The translations under genes and the position numbers were made by a program. DNA of 33,599 bases from Verrucomicrobiota bacterium (GTDB lineage Bacteria > Verrucomicrobiota > Verrucomicrobiia > Chthoniobacterales > UBA10450), in NCBI GenBank assembly GCA_003219215.1, contig QHPY01000004.1, forward strand, positions 1 through 33,599, read 5' to 3'. The notes under the pieces are model-generated. The model ran no database searches. It was given only the letters and a program-made list of their open reading frames with translations, and was not told where the DNA came from. Below, piece by piece: positions 10,574 through 19,381 of the stretch (position 1 is the first letter of the stretch; each line of letters begins with the position of its first letter).

Positions 10574-11736
10574 GGAGCAGCTTGGGGTTCGTTCAGGATC
10601 CGCAAAAGCGAATCGACCGCGCGATCGATTTCAAAGCGTTGCGCGAAACAGTGTCGCGCATTTTGTCGAACCGTTTGACGTTCCGCCGGCGGTGTGTCTA
10701 TCCAGCGTTGAAGCAAACGAGTCGTGCCGGTGAGATCGTCCGATTCAATGTAACCAGCGCGGTCGGCGTCGATCTCGCGCCAGATGTTTACCCGATTCGA
10801 AATTAAAACAGGAATACCGGCGGCGAGCGCTTCAACTACCGAGATTCCGAAATTTTCCTGGTGCGATGGAAGCACGAATGCGTCCGCGCTCGCAAACGCG
10901 CCTTGTTTCATCGCGCCTTGCAGCATTCCGGTAAAAACAACACGGTCTGTTAAATTCAAACTCTCCACTTGTCTGCGCAGATCCTTTTCCCAGCCAATTT
11001 GATCCGGACCTGCCAAGATCAGCGAAGTCGATTCACGCGAGCTAAGTCGCGCAAAGGCGTCCAGCAAAATGTCGCAACCTTTTTTTGGATGGAATCGTCC
11101 GAGGAAAAGAAAATTTCGCGTGCTCAGCAATTGTGGATAGCGCGAGAGAAATTCCGACTTCGCGTTCGGCAAAATCGGCGACGCTTCGACTCCAAGCGGA
11201 GAAACCTTTTCCCGAGCGCGATAAAGCCAGAACGATCTGCGCGCCTGCAAGCGTTCTTCCTCGGAAGTGAAAATCACAGCAGCGGCATCGCGTAATACGC
11301 GATACTCAGCCCACGGCCAGTAGAGCCATTTTTTTAGATGCTTCAGCGGAAACGTTTCTTTAAACCAGGGATCGAGCATGCCGTGGGGACAAACGTAGTA
11401 AGGAATCGATGAGCCGGCGTAACGCCGCCAGGCAGCCAAGCTCAAGTATTGCCAGATGCCGTTCACGACGACGCGATCGTATTCGCTGCCATGTTTTCGC
11501 AGCCAAGGCAGGAGAGCGCGCGAATATCGGTAACTCGTCAGGCCGGAGCCGAGCGCATGCACGCTTAAATCAACATCCTGGATCCACGGTGCGGACGCTT
11601 CGTCGAGCACGACGATGTCGATCTTGTGTCCGCGGCGCGCGAGTCCACGACTGAGTGCGAGCACTGAAGTTGCGACGCCTCCCACGCTCGGATCGAGCGT
11701 GTGCACTAATTGCAGAATCTTCAACGCACTAAACAA
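10570..11736 (-). CDS. Glycosyltransferase family 4 protein
   Basis: 388-residue GT-B enzyme. The N-terminus (LKILQLVHTLDPSVGGVATS) has the glycine loop; the C-terminal donor domain shows FLFLGRFHPKKGCDILLDAF and ENFGISVVEALAAGIPVLIS with the E-x7-E motif. A TTG start at 11736 was chosen because AGAAGG lies five bases upstream, although a second TTG at 11724 would give the tidier MKILQLVHT beginning. With this start it overlaps the upstream acetyltransferase by 8 bases. It should add one sugar to the repeat unit; the specificity cannot be read. Confidence 0.92.
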   Translation of the reverse strand: MFSALKILQLVHTLDPSVGGVATSVLALSRGLARRGHKIDIVVLDEASAPWIQDVDLSVHALGSGLTSYRYSRALLPWLRKHGSEYDRVVVNGIWQYLSLAAWRRYAGSSIPYYVCPHGMLDPWFKETFPLKHLKKWLYWPWAEYRVLRDAAAVIFTSEEERLQARRSFWLYRAREKVSPLGVEASPILPNAKSEFLSRYPQLLSTRNFLFLGRFHPKKGCDILLDAFARLSSRESTSLILAGPDQIGWEKDLRRQVESLNLTDRVVFTGMLQGAMKQGAFASADAFVLPSHQENFGISVVEALAAGIPVLISNRVNIWREIDADRAGYIESDDLTGTTRLLQRWIDTPPAERQTVRQNARHCFAQRFEIDRAVDSLLRILNEPQAAP

Positions 11737-12394
11737 CGAGACCTTCTGTCCGCTGGAAATATTTGCAGTCGCGCGACAGCGACTTTATCGGCCGGGCCGG
11801 CACACCGCCGTAAAGCTGATAGGTATCGGTGAAGCTTTTGTTGAGCAGAGATTTCGCCCCAAGAATGGAGAAGTCTGGTAACGCGCTCCCGCCGATCAAC
11901 ACGCAATTGGTTCCAACGAAACAATAATCGCCTACGCGCACCGGCTTTGAGGATTGCCGATTTTGTTCGATGTCGATGCTATGAGTGATGATCTGGGAAT
12001 GAAATCCCGCGAAAGTAGTAAACCGGCCAATGGTGACTGAATTCGTGCAATCAAGCAGGTGACGGTTGGTGATGGCCGAGTGCTCGCCCAAAATTAGTTC
12101 CGGATGGCGGTCTGTTTGATGCGCAAAATGGCGCGATGGACCGAGTGGAAATCCCGTGATCCAGTTACCGCGACCGATAGAAGCGTCCGCTTTAAGATGG
12201 AGGAGATCGATGTTCTTGCACACGGTGGCGGCGCCGATCTGACTTCCTTCTTCCATGATCAAGCGGGTCGGAAAAATCCAAGCGAGGCCGATTCTGCAAC
12301 TCGGATGGATTTTGTAATCGAATTGTTTTTCGAGAAACGACCGTCGCAAATTCCAAGGCAAAAGGAAACTGAGCAGCATCAGGATTGTTTTCAC
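11729..12394 (-). CDS. Hexapeptide-repeat acyltransferase
   Basis: 221 residues. After an N-terminal helical part (LLSFLLPWNLRRSFLEKQF) the chain follows left-handed beta-helix spacing (IHPSCRIGLAWIFPT, VTIGRFTTFAGFHS, VRVGDYCFVGTNCVLIGG). ITHSID supplies the likely catalytic His, and YGGVPARPIKSL is the usual C-terminal cap. It probably acetylates a sugar; the substrate is unknown. The GTG start at 12394 overlaps the upstream stop as GTGA and has GGGAG seven bases upstream. It differs clearly from the WcaF-like enzyme at 8875-9441, so two different acylations are likely. Confidence 0.87.
   Translation of the reverse strand: MKTILMLLSFLLPWNLRRSFLEKQFDYKIHPSCRIGLAWIFPTRLIMEEGSQIGAATVCKNIDLLHLKADASIGRGNWITGFPLGPSRHFAHQTDRHPELILGEHSAITNRHLLDCTNSVTIGRFTTFAGFHSQIITHSIDIEQNRQSSKPVRVGDYCFVGTNCVLIGGSALPDFSILGAKSLLNKSFTDTYQLYGGVPARPIKSLSRDCKYFQRTEGLVV
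11742..11747 (-). promoter_or_regulatory. Ribosome binding site for the GT4 gene starting at 11736
   Basis: Read on the minus strand, AGAAGG is followed by a 5-base spacer and TTG. It is one of the few clear Shine-Dalgarno sequences in the locus, sits inside the end of the upstream coding region, and is the reason for choosing TTG 11736 over TTG 11724. Confidence 0.55.
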
Positions 12395-13521
12395 AATTGC
12401 GCTCCCAGATTGCGATAGATGTCGATGTACTGCGAGATCATCCGGCTCGTCGAGAATCTTTCGGCGTTGCGCAAACTTTTCTCGCTCCAGATCGCGCGTT
12501 GCGCGGGATCACGCAACCGAAGGAGATCGCTCGCGAAGCCGGCTTCGTCATTCGGATCGTGGAAAAGGCCTGCCTCGCCCGCTGCTTCCGGTAATGGACC
12601 GGAATTACTGCAGACGACTGGACAACCGCAGGCCTGCGCTTCGATGACCGGCCATCCGAAACCTTCAAAGCGCGATGGATACAGCAACGCGACGGCGCGA
12701 TTATACAGCGCCTCAAGCGATTCGCTAGAAGCGTCGGGCACTTGGACTACGCGATCGCGAATTCCAAGACTTTCCGCCAGCGAAAGCAACTCCGGAGTGA
12801 GTGCGTCACCGACAAAAACAAGACGCGCGCTCCACTTTTCTTTGCAGCGCGCGAAAATCCGAAGCGCGCCGTCTCGATTTTTTCTGCGCAAATCGGAGCC
12901 GACGTGCAGAACAAACGGAAAATCCTGGCCGAAAGCTGGAATGTATTTCAGGCGCGCTGAAACTTCTGCTTTGGTCAATTTACGAAACGGATAATTCAGG
13001 CCGAGCCGCACCAGTTCGACTTTTGGTGAGGCTGTGTCACAAGAAACGAGGCGACGCGCGTCCGCCTCAGTGGCTTGCGAGACACAGGCCACAACCTTTG
13101 CGCGACGAAGACCGCGCAGAATCCAGCGCTGTAAAATTTTGCCGGTGACGGACGCAGGGCAATTTGTTTCCTCACCGAGCGCGCCGCGGACGGCGAGAAG
13201 ATCGTGGCACGTCACAACCACGGGCGTTTGCGCGGCCGAGCCGCCGTACATCGCGTTCGAGTGATCGCAGATGTGCACAATGGACGGTCTTTCCTTAGTG
13301 AGACTGGCTCGCAGTTGGCGCGGAAATAAAACAAACTTGTCGATGTAACCGAGCCATTTAGCGACAAAACTTCCGGCGCCGCGAAATCTTCCGAAAAACG
13401 GCCGGGGAGCGATTAGCTTCGCGGAGATTCCAGAGGCATTGAGGCCGTTCAGCATCATCGTTCCAAAACGCTGCATGCTTTGCTGCCGATCGAGCGGGTA
13501 ATTACCGATCAGCAGAACCAT
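12391..13521 (-). CDS. Glycosyltransferase family 4 protein
   Basis: 376 residues from the ATG at 13521 (MVLLIGNYPLDRQQSMQRF). The frame is open to a TTG at 13596, but those 25 residues are not family-like. The acceptor-side half contains VHICDHSNAMYGG and TCHDLLAVRG. The donor half has FVLHVGSDLRRKNRDGALRIF and SRFEGFGWPVIEAQACGCPV, the mannosyl/rhamnosyl GT4 style with E-x7-E. It overlaps the upstream polymerase gene by 20 bases and the next gene by GTGA. The exact sugar is not predictable. Confidence 0.9.
   Translation of the reverse strand: MVLLIGNYPLDRQQSMQRFGTMMLNGLNASGISAKLIAPRPFFGRFRGAGSFVAKWLGYIDKFVLFPRQLRASLTKERPSIVHICDHSNAMYGGSAAQTPVVVTCHDLLAVRGALGEETNCPASVTGKILQRWILRGLRRAKVVACVSQATEADARRLVSCDTASPKVELVRLGLNYPFRKLTKAEVSARLKYIPAFGQDFPFVLHVGSDLRRKNRDGALRIFARCKEKWSARLVFVGDALTPELLSLAESLGIRDRVVQVPDASSESLEALYNRAVALLYPSRFEGFGWPVIEAQACGCPVVCSNSGPLPEAAGEAGLFHDPNDEAGFASDLLRLRDPAQRAIWSEKSLRNAERFSTSRMISQYIDIYRNLGAQL
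12402..12406 (-). promoter_or_regulatory. Ribosome binding site for the acyltransferase starting at 12394
   Basis: On the minus strand GGGAG is followed by a 7-base spacer and the GTG start. It lies in the last codons of the upstream GT4 gene and supports the GTG rather than the ATG five codons downstream. Confidence 0.5.
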
Positions 13522-14941
13522 TGTTATGTTCGGCGCCGATCTCGGGCCCGTGCAGACGACTTGCGTAAACCGATCTCCGCGGGAGCGCTTTTCCAACTGG
13601 TTGACCCATCAACGGCGAAGCGATGTCGACGGGTTCAATAATGCGAGGCCGAGTAGCGGCCAGGCAGAGACCATTGAGAATCACAGCGAAGCCGAGTGTG
13701 GTCGGCTGACCAAGTTGTCCGTTTAAGAGCAGGACAAAACCAGAACTAAAAAGCAGGATGGGAAGAAGGGCCCCGCGTCTGAGGGCGATGAAACTCAACC
13801 ATCCAAGCTTGAAAGTTAAAAGTGTTCGCCAGACCAAGAATGCCAAGCCCAGAATCGGCCCACTTTCCGCCAAAACCCGAGACCATTCGTTTTCGGCAAG
13901 GAGAAATGCGGGCCGCCCAATTAGAATACGACCGCCGACGTTTGTGCCAATTCCAATCCCGTAGCCAAAAAGCGGAAATTTATCAATGTGGCTGAAACCT
14001 TCGGTGAATCCGCTGATTACTCGCTCGATCATTCCCTTAGTGATCGTGGTTTCGCCGGCTTCGGCGGAAGCAGTGAACCGGTCGGAGAGAATCTGTGCGC
14101 CTTCTTTGAAAATGGGAAGGCGGGTAATAATGAGTCCGCCGATAACAACAATCAGCAAAGTGCGACCAAATCGGTTCACGGCCTTTGGTCGAACCGCAAG
14201 AATGACGACGACCGAAAAGACAACAATGAGCACAGAAGCGACACACGAACGACTGCCGGAGACAACAATACCAACCACCAATGCTGCGGCCGAAGCAATT
14301 AGAAGCCAGTTCTTGTAGATTGTTCGAGTGAGTGCGCCATAAATGAGAAATGCTGCCGCGACGCTTATGTAAAAAACCGTCCCTGAAATAAACGAAAACG
14401 TTCCGGGCGGTCGAATCTTGCCGCCTCCGGCCGTAAGCTGTTCCGCTTCACCCGCACCGGCCGTGCGGTTGATGAATGAATCGGCTGACGCCTCGAATTG
14501 TGCAGCCATGATCAAACACATCGGAATCATTCCCAAGAGAATCCACCACCCGAATTTTCTTACGTCCTCCTCGCCAAACACACTCGCCATTATAAAAATG
14601 AGCGGCAGATGCAAAAAGTTGCAGCGGAAACCGTAGAGCGTCACCTCGAGAATCGGCGTGAATGGCAGATAAGGATAAAGCGAAGCAACACTGGCAATGA
14701 GTGACAAGATGCCGATGGTCCAAAGTAAGATGACAAAGGCGTTCCGCGGAAAAACGTGCGCGCGAAGCGTGTAAAAATAGATGACCAACAGGACTGGATC
14801 GCGCACCAGAAGCAGCGGGTTGGAGTAGCGTGGCATGACCCATTTGCGCAACGCGCCTTCAATTAGGAGCAGCCAGAAATAGAGCCAGATCAACTGGCGA
14901 ACGCGATGCTTTGCTTTCTCTTCCGGAGTCTCGATGCTCAT
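13502..14941 (-). CDS. Wzy-like polysaccharide polymerase (O-antigen polymerase family)
   Basis: 479 residues with about a dozen membrane helices. Conserved-looking features include IEGALRKWVMP near the N-terminus, GGGKIRPPGTF, VSGSRS and the loop FLLAENEWSRVLAESGP. Long periplasmic loops between helices are usual for Wzy polymerases that join repeat units on undecaprenyl pyrophosphate. I chose the ATG at 14941 (MSIETPEEKAKHRVRQL); the longer version from 15052 would overlap the upstream gene by 58 bases and adds unlikely residues. A 53-base gap to that gene results. It is the polymerase within the main gene train, while 2650-5028 is a second Wzy_C-type protein. Confidence 0.82.
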   Translation of the reverse strand: MSIETPEEKAKHRVRQLIWLYFWLLLIEGALRKWVMPRYSNPLLLVRDPVLLVIYFYTLRAHVFPRNAFVILLWTIGILSLIASVASLYPYLPFTPILEVTLYGFRCNFLHLPLIFIMASVFGEEDVRKFGWWILLGMIPMCLIMAAQFEASADSFINRTAGAGEAEQLTAGGGKIRPPGTFSFISGTVFYISVAAAFLIYGALTRTIYKNWLLIASAAALVVGIVVSGSRSCVASVLIVVFSVVVILAVRPKAVNRFGRTLLIVVIGGLIITRLPIFKEGAQILSDRFTASAEAGETTITKGMIERVISGFTEGFSHIDKFPLFGYGIGIGTNVGGRILIGRPAFLLAENEWSRVLAESGPILGLAFLVWRTLLTFKLGWLSFIALRRGALLPILLFSSGFVLLLNGQLGQPTTLGFAVILNGLCLAATRPRIIEPVDIASPLMGQPVGKALPRRSVYASRLHGPEIGAEHNNGSADR

Positions 14942-14994
14942 TTGCAGGTCAAAGGGGCGCACTGCTACGCCGATGCTCGCATTGGTGGCGCACC

Positions 14995-16215
14995 TTAGCT
15001 CGCCATCACCTCCCGTGCCACTTCTACCAGGCGTTGCCGATACATTGCCCATCCTCGCGATGCCGCCTTCTGTTTGGCCATCGATTTAATCGCGATGAGC
15101 CGCTCAGGATCGCTCGCCAGCAAGTCGAGTCTCTCCGCGATCGCTTCCGCCGATCGGACTGGGACGATGAACCCGTCGGTTCCGTTTTCAATCACGTCCG
15201 GACCGGCAGTGTGGTCGGTCGTAATCACCGGGGTGCCTTGCGCCATTGCTTCCAGAATCACCAAACCAAAACCTTCAAAGAGCGAGGGCAAAACGAGCAC
15301 ATCGTGGCTTTGCATTTCCCGTAACACGCCAGCATGGCTCAGAGTTGGCAGCCAACGATGCTTTCGAACGGCGGACTCGAGCGGTGCACACCCGGAGGCG
15401 GCTTTTCGGCCGAGCAACGTCAACTCCACCGCGCCTTTGAGCTTTTCGACTGCGTCGAGCAGATAAGACAAACCTTTGCGTTGGCCAAGTGAACCGGCGA
15501 AGAGGACCTTGAGTCGACCAGTCGATTTTCTGATCACATCGGAAATCGGTGGCGGTGCGCCATAGGCAACGATGTCGATCTTCGCGGTAGAAGGCGCGTC
15601 GCCAAGAGTTTGCTTTGTGAACGTGCTCGCAACTATTACCCGCGTGGCAAGTCGTAGCTCGTCGTCCTTTCGGCCAAGCTTTTCCGCGCTGTCGAGAGTT
15701 CCAGTCAAAGTTGACGCCCATTCCGGTTCGCGCTCTTTCTCTTCCGCAAAGATGCGCTGCCCGACTCGCCAGTAACCAATTGGCAGGTCGTAGATACGCT
15801 TCAAACCAAGATCACGCGCCGCGCGAAAACTTTGGAGCGCACCGTCTTCGTAAGCGTAGATTGCATCACAATTGTCGATCTTGCGCAGTCGTCCCGCGAC
15901 TTTTCGATCCAGGGCGCGAAGAACAGCGTCGATGCTGAAGGCGCCGGTCTCGTGTTTAGAGGTGACTCCGATCGCTCCGGCGAACAGCCGGATGGCTTCA
16001 CGCAACGGAACGGTATGCGTTCGCGAGCGCACGGATTCAGAAAACGAACGACGAACGAAAAGGTCGCGAACCGATTGCGGAAACAGCCGATCGATTCGCG
16101 CCTCCGGGTTCCAACTGATGGTTGTCCAGAATTCGCCCAGTATTCCGGCCCGATCGAAAGCTGCAAGCGCTTCGCGGACAAACTCGTTGCCGGTGGGATG
16201 AGAAAGTAAAATCAT
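14995..16215 (-). CDS. Glycosyltransferase family 4 protein
   Basis: 406 residues from the ATG at 16215 (MILLSHPTGNEFVREAL), which overlaps the upstream stop as ATGA; a longer reading from 16440 would lie inside the neighbour and is rejected. YAYEDGALQSFRAARDLG and YDLPIGYWR occur in the acceptor half. The donor half has VLFAGSLGQRKGLSYLLDAV and PSLFEGFGLVILEAMAQGTP with E-x7-E. The unusual acceptor half suggests a specialised substrate, but I cannot name it. Confidence 0.9.
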   Translation of the reverse strand: MILLSHPTGNEFVREALAAFDRAGILGEFWTTISWNPEARIDRLFPQSVRDLFVRRSFSESVRSRTHTVPLREAIRLFAGAIGVTSKHETGAFSIDAVLRALDRKVAGRLRKIDNCDAIYAYEDGALQSFRAARDLGLKRIYDLPIGYWRVGQRIFAEEKEREPEWASTLTGTLDSAEKLGRKDDELRLATRVIVASTFTKQTLGDAPSTAKIDIVAYGAPPPISDVIRKSTGRLKVLFAGSLGQRKGLSYLLDAVEKLKGAVELTLLGRKAASGCAPLESAVRKHRWLPTLSHAGVLREMQSHDVLVLPSLFEGFGLVILEAMAQGTPVITTDHTAGPDVIENGTDGFIVPVRSAEAIAERLDLLASDPERLIAIKSMAKQKAASRGWAMYRQRLVEVAREVMAS

Positions 16216-17213
16216 TCGACCATCTTTCGCATCACCCGAAGGTAAGCCGTGGCAGCCGCGTCCGCTTGAAACTTTGCCAAATGTTCGGCGGCCTGTTGCA
16301 TCTGCGAGTTGGGATCGTTGAGCGAACGCTTCAATTGGTCGGCCAGCGCGCGGACGTTTCCGTTTTCGAAAGTCAAACCGCACGGACCGATCGCTTCCTT
16401 TAATCCGCCTTTTTCCGAGCCGACAACAACGCAACCGCATGCGATTCCCTCCAACGCAACAATTCCAAACGGCTCAGCCCAGCGCGACGGCACGACTAGA
16501 ATTCGATGCCGATTTAATAGTTCAGCCAGAACAGCGCCAGATTTTTGGCCGGCAAAAGTTACCTGTCGATCCAAGGCGAGTTCAGTTGCGAGCCTTCGCA
16601 GATCTCCTTCTTCCGGCCCGCTGCCAACGATCGTGAGATCAGGCGTTACGCCATCGTTTTGCAAAAGTTTCATCGCCTGCAAAAGCAGGTCGACGCCCTT
16701 GTCGGAAACGAGCCGCCCAACGAAAACGAGCTTTTTGTCGCGGGCGACGTTCGGGATCAACCGAAAGGTGGCGTCATCATACGGATTGCCGATCACAAAC
16801 GAATGTCCGCTGATTCGGTCGGCCACTGCTTTGCTGATCGCAACATTGGTGACGAAGCGAAGCAACGCGTATTTGAGCCGATTGTTCCAACCGATTCCGC
16901 CGCGGGTGTTTTGAAGCCAAGTCTGATGAACAACGAGGATTCGTTTCCTCAAGAGAAAAGCCGGAACCAAACTGCGGAGGCTGATATTGTTTTGAAAAAA
17001 CAGATCACTCCAGCGAAGCAGGCCAAACAGTCTGGCAACCGACGGACGCCGAGTTAATCGATAATTCGCGCCGGCCATCGGGTCGCCAGCCGTTTGAGTA
17101 ATGACATGAACGTCGTTGCCAGCCCCCGCGAATTTTTCAGCGAGAATTTTTGAGACCGATTCAATTCCACCCACGCTGGGATGGAAAAGATAAGAAGAAA
17201 AAAGGATCTTCAC
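16212..17213 (-). CDS. Glycosyltransferase family 4 protein
   Basis: 333 residues, short for GT4 but complete: MKILFSSYLFHPSVGGIESV at the N-terminus, KLVFVGRLVSDKGVDLLLQA in the middle, and PFGIVALEGIACGCVVVGS with E-x7-E near the end. A GTG start at 17213 follows the upstream stop after one base. No Shine-Dalgarno sequence is seen, so translation is probably coupled. It acts on the cytoplasmic lipid-linked oligosaccharide; donor sugar unknown. Confidence 0.91.
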   Translation of the reverse strand: MKILFSSYLFHPSVGGIESVSKILAEKFAGAGNDVHVITQTAGDPMAGANYRLTRRPSVARLFGLLRWSDLFFQNNISLRSLVPAFLLRKRILVVHQTWLQNTRGGIGWNNRLKYALLRFVTNVAISKAVADRISGHSFVIGNPYDDATFRLIPNVARDKKLVFVGRLVSDKGVDLLLQAMKLLQNDGVTPDLTIVGSGPEEGDLRRLATELALDRQVTFAGQKSGAVLAELLNRHRILVVPSRWAEPFGIVALEGIACGCVVVGSEKGGLKEAIGPCGLTFENGNVRALADQLKRSLNDPNSQMQQAAEHLAKFQADAAATAYLRVMRKMVE

Positions 17214-17214
17214 G

Positions 17215-18339
17215 TCACAGTTCGCGCAGAAACTTCTTCAGTTCCTGTTCATCTATAATCATATCTTCGTTCTCGACAGCGCGCCGCGTACCGAGAGCCA
17301 GCTCAATGCGCGGGCGCGCTTTGAAAAAACGATAACGAAGCGATCCCGATGAGGCGAGACGCCAGTAAAATTCCCGGTAACCGGCGCGTGTTCCAATCTC
17401 CCCGACCAAAGTATTTGGCTGACAAAAACCAATGTTCGCTAGCGCCGCGCCATGCGGAGCAATCACCACGTCGACGTTTGAAAACCAGCGCACCTGTTCC
17501 GCCCATGGGAGCGATTCGACTTCGATTAAATCAAAGCCGGCTTCGCGTAACATCGGTTCCAACTTAGTTTCATTTACGACCCGGCGGACCGCTGCGCGCT
17601 CGCGGGAAACGTAAATTCTTTCCGGTGTGGAATGAGGGCGACCAAAAAGCGCATCCCGCATTTTGCGAAGGACGCGAATCTTCCAAGGGGCGACAATTTT
17701 GGAAGAATGATCCATCGAAGGAATTGTCGCTCGCAGGATACGAAACCGATGTTGCCCGTCGACGTGGAGAACTTTGCTCGATGGCACTCCCAGCGCCGCT
17801 AGCGAAGGCTTTTCGTAAAGAGCACCGGAACCATTGATCAGGATCTGGTCGAAACCGTCGAAGCCGCCGGCAACTTCTTTTAGGAGGGCGACCCGCGGCA
17901 AGAGATCGAAAACCCAGTGGTAGTAGTTGCCTGGCGCTTCGGGCGTAACGCAAATTGCGGTGCGACCGTGAAGCAACCGCGATTTTGGAAGACGAAAAGT
18001 TGAAAAGATCGGATGGTTGTCAATTCCCCACACTTCCGGTGAAAGATCGGCGAGCAATCTGTTGTCGCTAGTCACCACCGATCCACCGTAACGCGCCCAA
18101 AAATCAATGTTCTCCAGCTCAAACACATGGGCCGGTTCCGAAAAGCCGACTCTGTCCTCCTTTTCTCCAAATGGATGCGGCAAAGATTGGACAGGTTCCG
18201 CCGGATAGATTTCGATCGCTGGCCCGCGCGCTTGTACCGCCAAGTAGTGAACTGTCGATTTTTCAATCCGCGGCAGTGGCTTTCGTCTGACAAGGCTGTC
18301 CAAGGTGATAATTCGGCGCTTCAAATTTCGAAATGGCAA
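17215..18339 (-). CDS. Glycosyltransferase family 61 protein
   Basis: 374 residues. GNYYHWVFDLLPRVALLKE, ERIYVSRERAAVRRVVNE and VVIAPHGAALANIGF are the hallmarks of GT61 (DUF563) proteins found in capsule and exopolysaccharide loci. The start is uncertain. TTG 18339 is the first standard start codon, but the frame stays open upstream into the end of the preceding GT2 gene and the peptide there (RREKWRLRPLKRLVLPF) looks protein-like, so a rarer start such as CTG near 18363 is possible. With TTG a 58-base gap separates it from the upstream stop. Confidence 0.87.
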   Translation of the reverse strand: MPFRNLKRRIITLDSLVRRKPLPRIEKSTVHYLAVQARGPAIEIYPAEPVQSLPHPFGEKEDRVGFSEPAHVFELENIDFWARYGGSVVTSDNRLLADLSPEVWGIDNHPIFSTFRLPKSRLLHGRTAICVTPEAPGNYYHWVFDLLPRVALLKEVAGGFDGFDQILINGSGALYEKPSLAALGVPSSKVLHVDGQHRFRILRATIPSMDHSSKIVAPWKIRVLRKMRDALFGRPHSTPERIYVSRERAAVRRVVNETKLEPMLREAGFDLIEVESLPWAEQVRWFSNVDVVIAPHGAALANIGFCQPNTLVGEIGTRAGYREFYWRLASSGSLRYRFFKARPRIELALGTRRAVENEDMIIDEQELKKFLREL

Positions 18340-18397
18340 AACGAGCCGTTTGAGCGGCCGCAGCCGCCATTTCTCGCGCCGAATTATCTGGCGTGCG

Positions 18398-19381
18398 CTA
18401 CGAATAATTACTCCAGACGGTTCGCAGCATCTGTTTGCGTTTCGCGAGTTTTTCTTTTACCCCTGGATCTACGGAAGACTTCCGCGCAAGAATCATCGCT
18501 TCCAACCAATGCCGAATAAATAAGAAGGGCTTGAGCAGGGCGACGTGTTTGCCGCGGTGAAGTTTTAAGAGCTGGAAACGATTGCGATGAAAATCGAGCG
18601 CGCGATTCGCGGACCAAGCTGAGAGCTGCTGAAGATTATCATGGACAACGTCGTCGGAAGCGATGACCGCCATTTGCCAGCCGAGCCTGGCGCAACGCCA
18701 GGCCCAATCAAGATCGACATCGGAAAATGGAAAATTTTTCTCGTCGAATCCGTCGCTTTGCTCCCAGGCTTCGCGCTGAATCAAGAGCGGACTGGTGAAA
18801 ACGACATCGCAGGTGCGCCAGCGAATTCCGTCGCTGAGCCGCCAGGCAGAGTTGTTCGGAGCGTGCAGATTCAATCGCGCGGCCAGATTCTGTCCGAGCG
18901 CGAACGAGAACGCGGTTGGGAATCTCATTCCGTAACCGAAAAAACTGCCGTCGTATTGTTTGACCGTAAAGCCGGCAGCGGCGAGTTGCGGTTCCAACTT
19001 GAGGAGTGCGATCGCTTTTTCCAAAGGCTCCTCGCTCGCCAGGCAATTGTCGGTTTCGTAAAGCAAAAGCCAGCGACATTCTGGAAAGTGGGCGAGCGCT
19101 TCAGCGCACGCCGTATTTACGCCAGCACTGAATGAGCGGCGATCGACCGAGGCTTCGATCACAATGAGATTGTCTGCTGGATTATTTTGGCGCCAGGCTT
19201 GAAGAAACTCGGCGCTGCCATCGCTGGATCCGGCTTCGAAAACAACGATGGCCGACCGGATTCGCGCGCGTCGTAACGCCTCTGTCAGTGACGCGATCGC
19301 CCGCTCCAACAAGGGGCGGCGATTAAATGAATTGATGATCGCGACCAATTCGACCGGCCGTTCGGGAGAATCCTGATTCAT
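18398..19381 (-). CDS. Glycosyltransferase family 2 protein
   Basis: 327 residues from the ATG at 19381, which overlaps the upstream stop as ATGA. The GT-A fold is shown by VELVAIINSFNRRPLLERAI, VVFEAGSSDGSAEFL and the acidic LLLYETDN in place of a classic DxD, followed by FSDVDLDWAWRCARLGWQMA, the acceptor-side catalytic region of rhamnosyltransferase-like GT2 proteins. It should add a sugar to the repeat unit. The C-terminal basic tail may bind membrane. Confidence 0.88.
   Translation of the reverse strand: MNQDSPERPVELVAIINSFNRRPLLERAIASLTEALRRARIRSAIVVFEAGSSDGSAEFLQAWRQNNPADNLIVIEASVDRRSFSAGVNTACAEALAHFPECRWLLLYETDNCLASEEPLEKAIALLKLEPQLAAAGFTVKQYDGSFFGYGMRFPTAFSFALGQNLAARLNLHAPNNSAWRLSDGIRWRTCDVVFTSPLLIQREAWEQSDGFDEKNFPFSDVDLDWAWRCARLGWQMAVIASDDVVHDNLQQLSAWSANRALDFHRNRFQLLKLHRGKHVALLKPFLFIRHWLEAMILARKSSVDPGVKEKLAKRKQMLRTVWSNYS

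Noticed and set aside
13522-13596. Longer start for the GT4 gene at 12391-13521
   Set aside because: The extra residues lie within the polymerase coding region and precede the natural MVLLIGNYP beginning.
16216-16440. N-terminal extension of the GT4 gene at 14995-16215
   Set aside because: It lies wholly inside the upstream GT4 gene, is Arg-rich, and the ATGA overlap with the family-like MILLSHPTG start is better supported.
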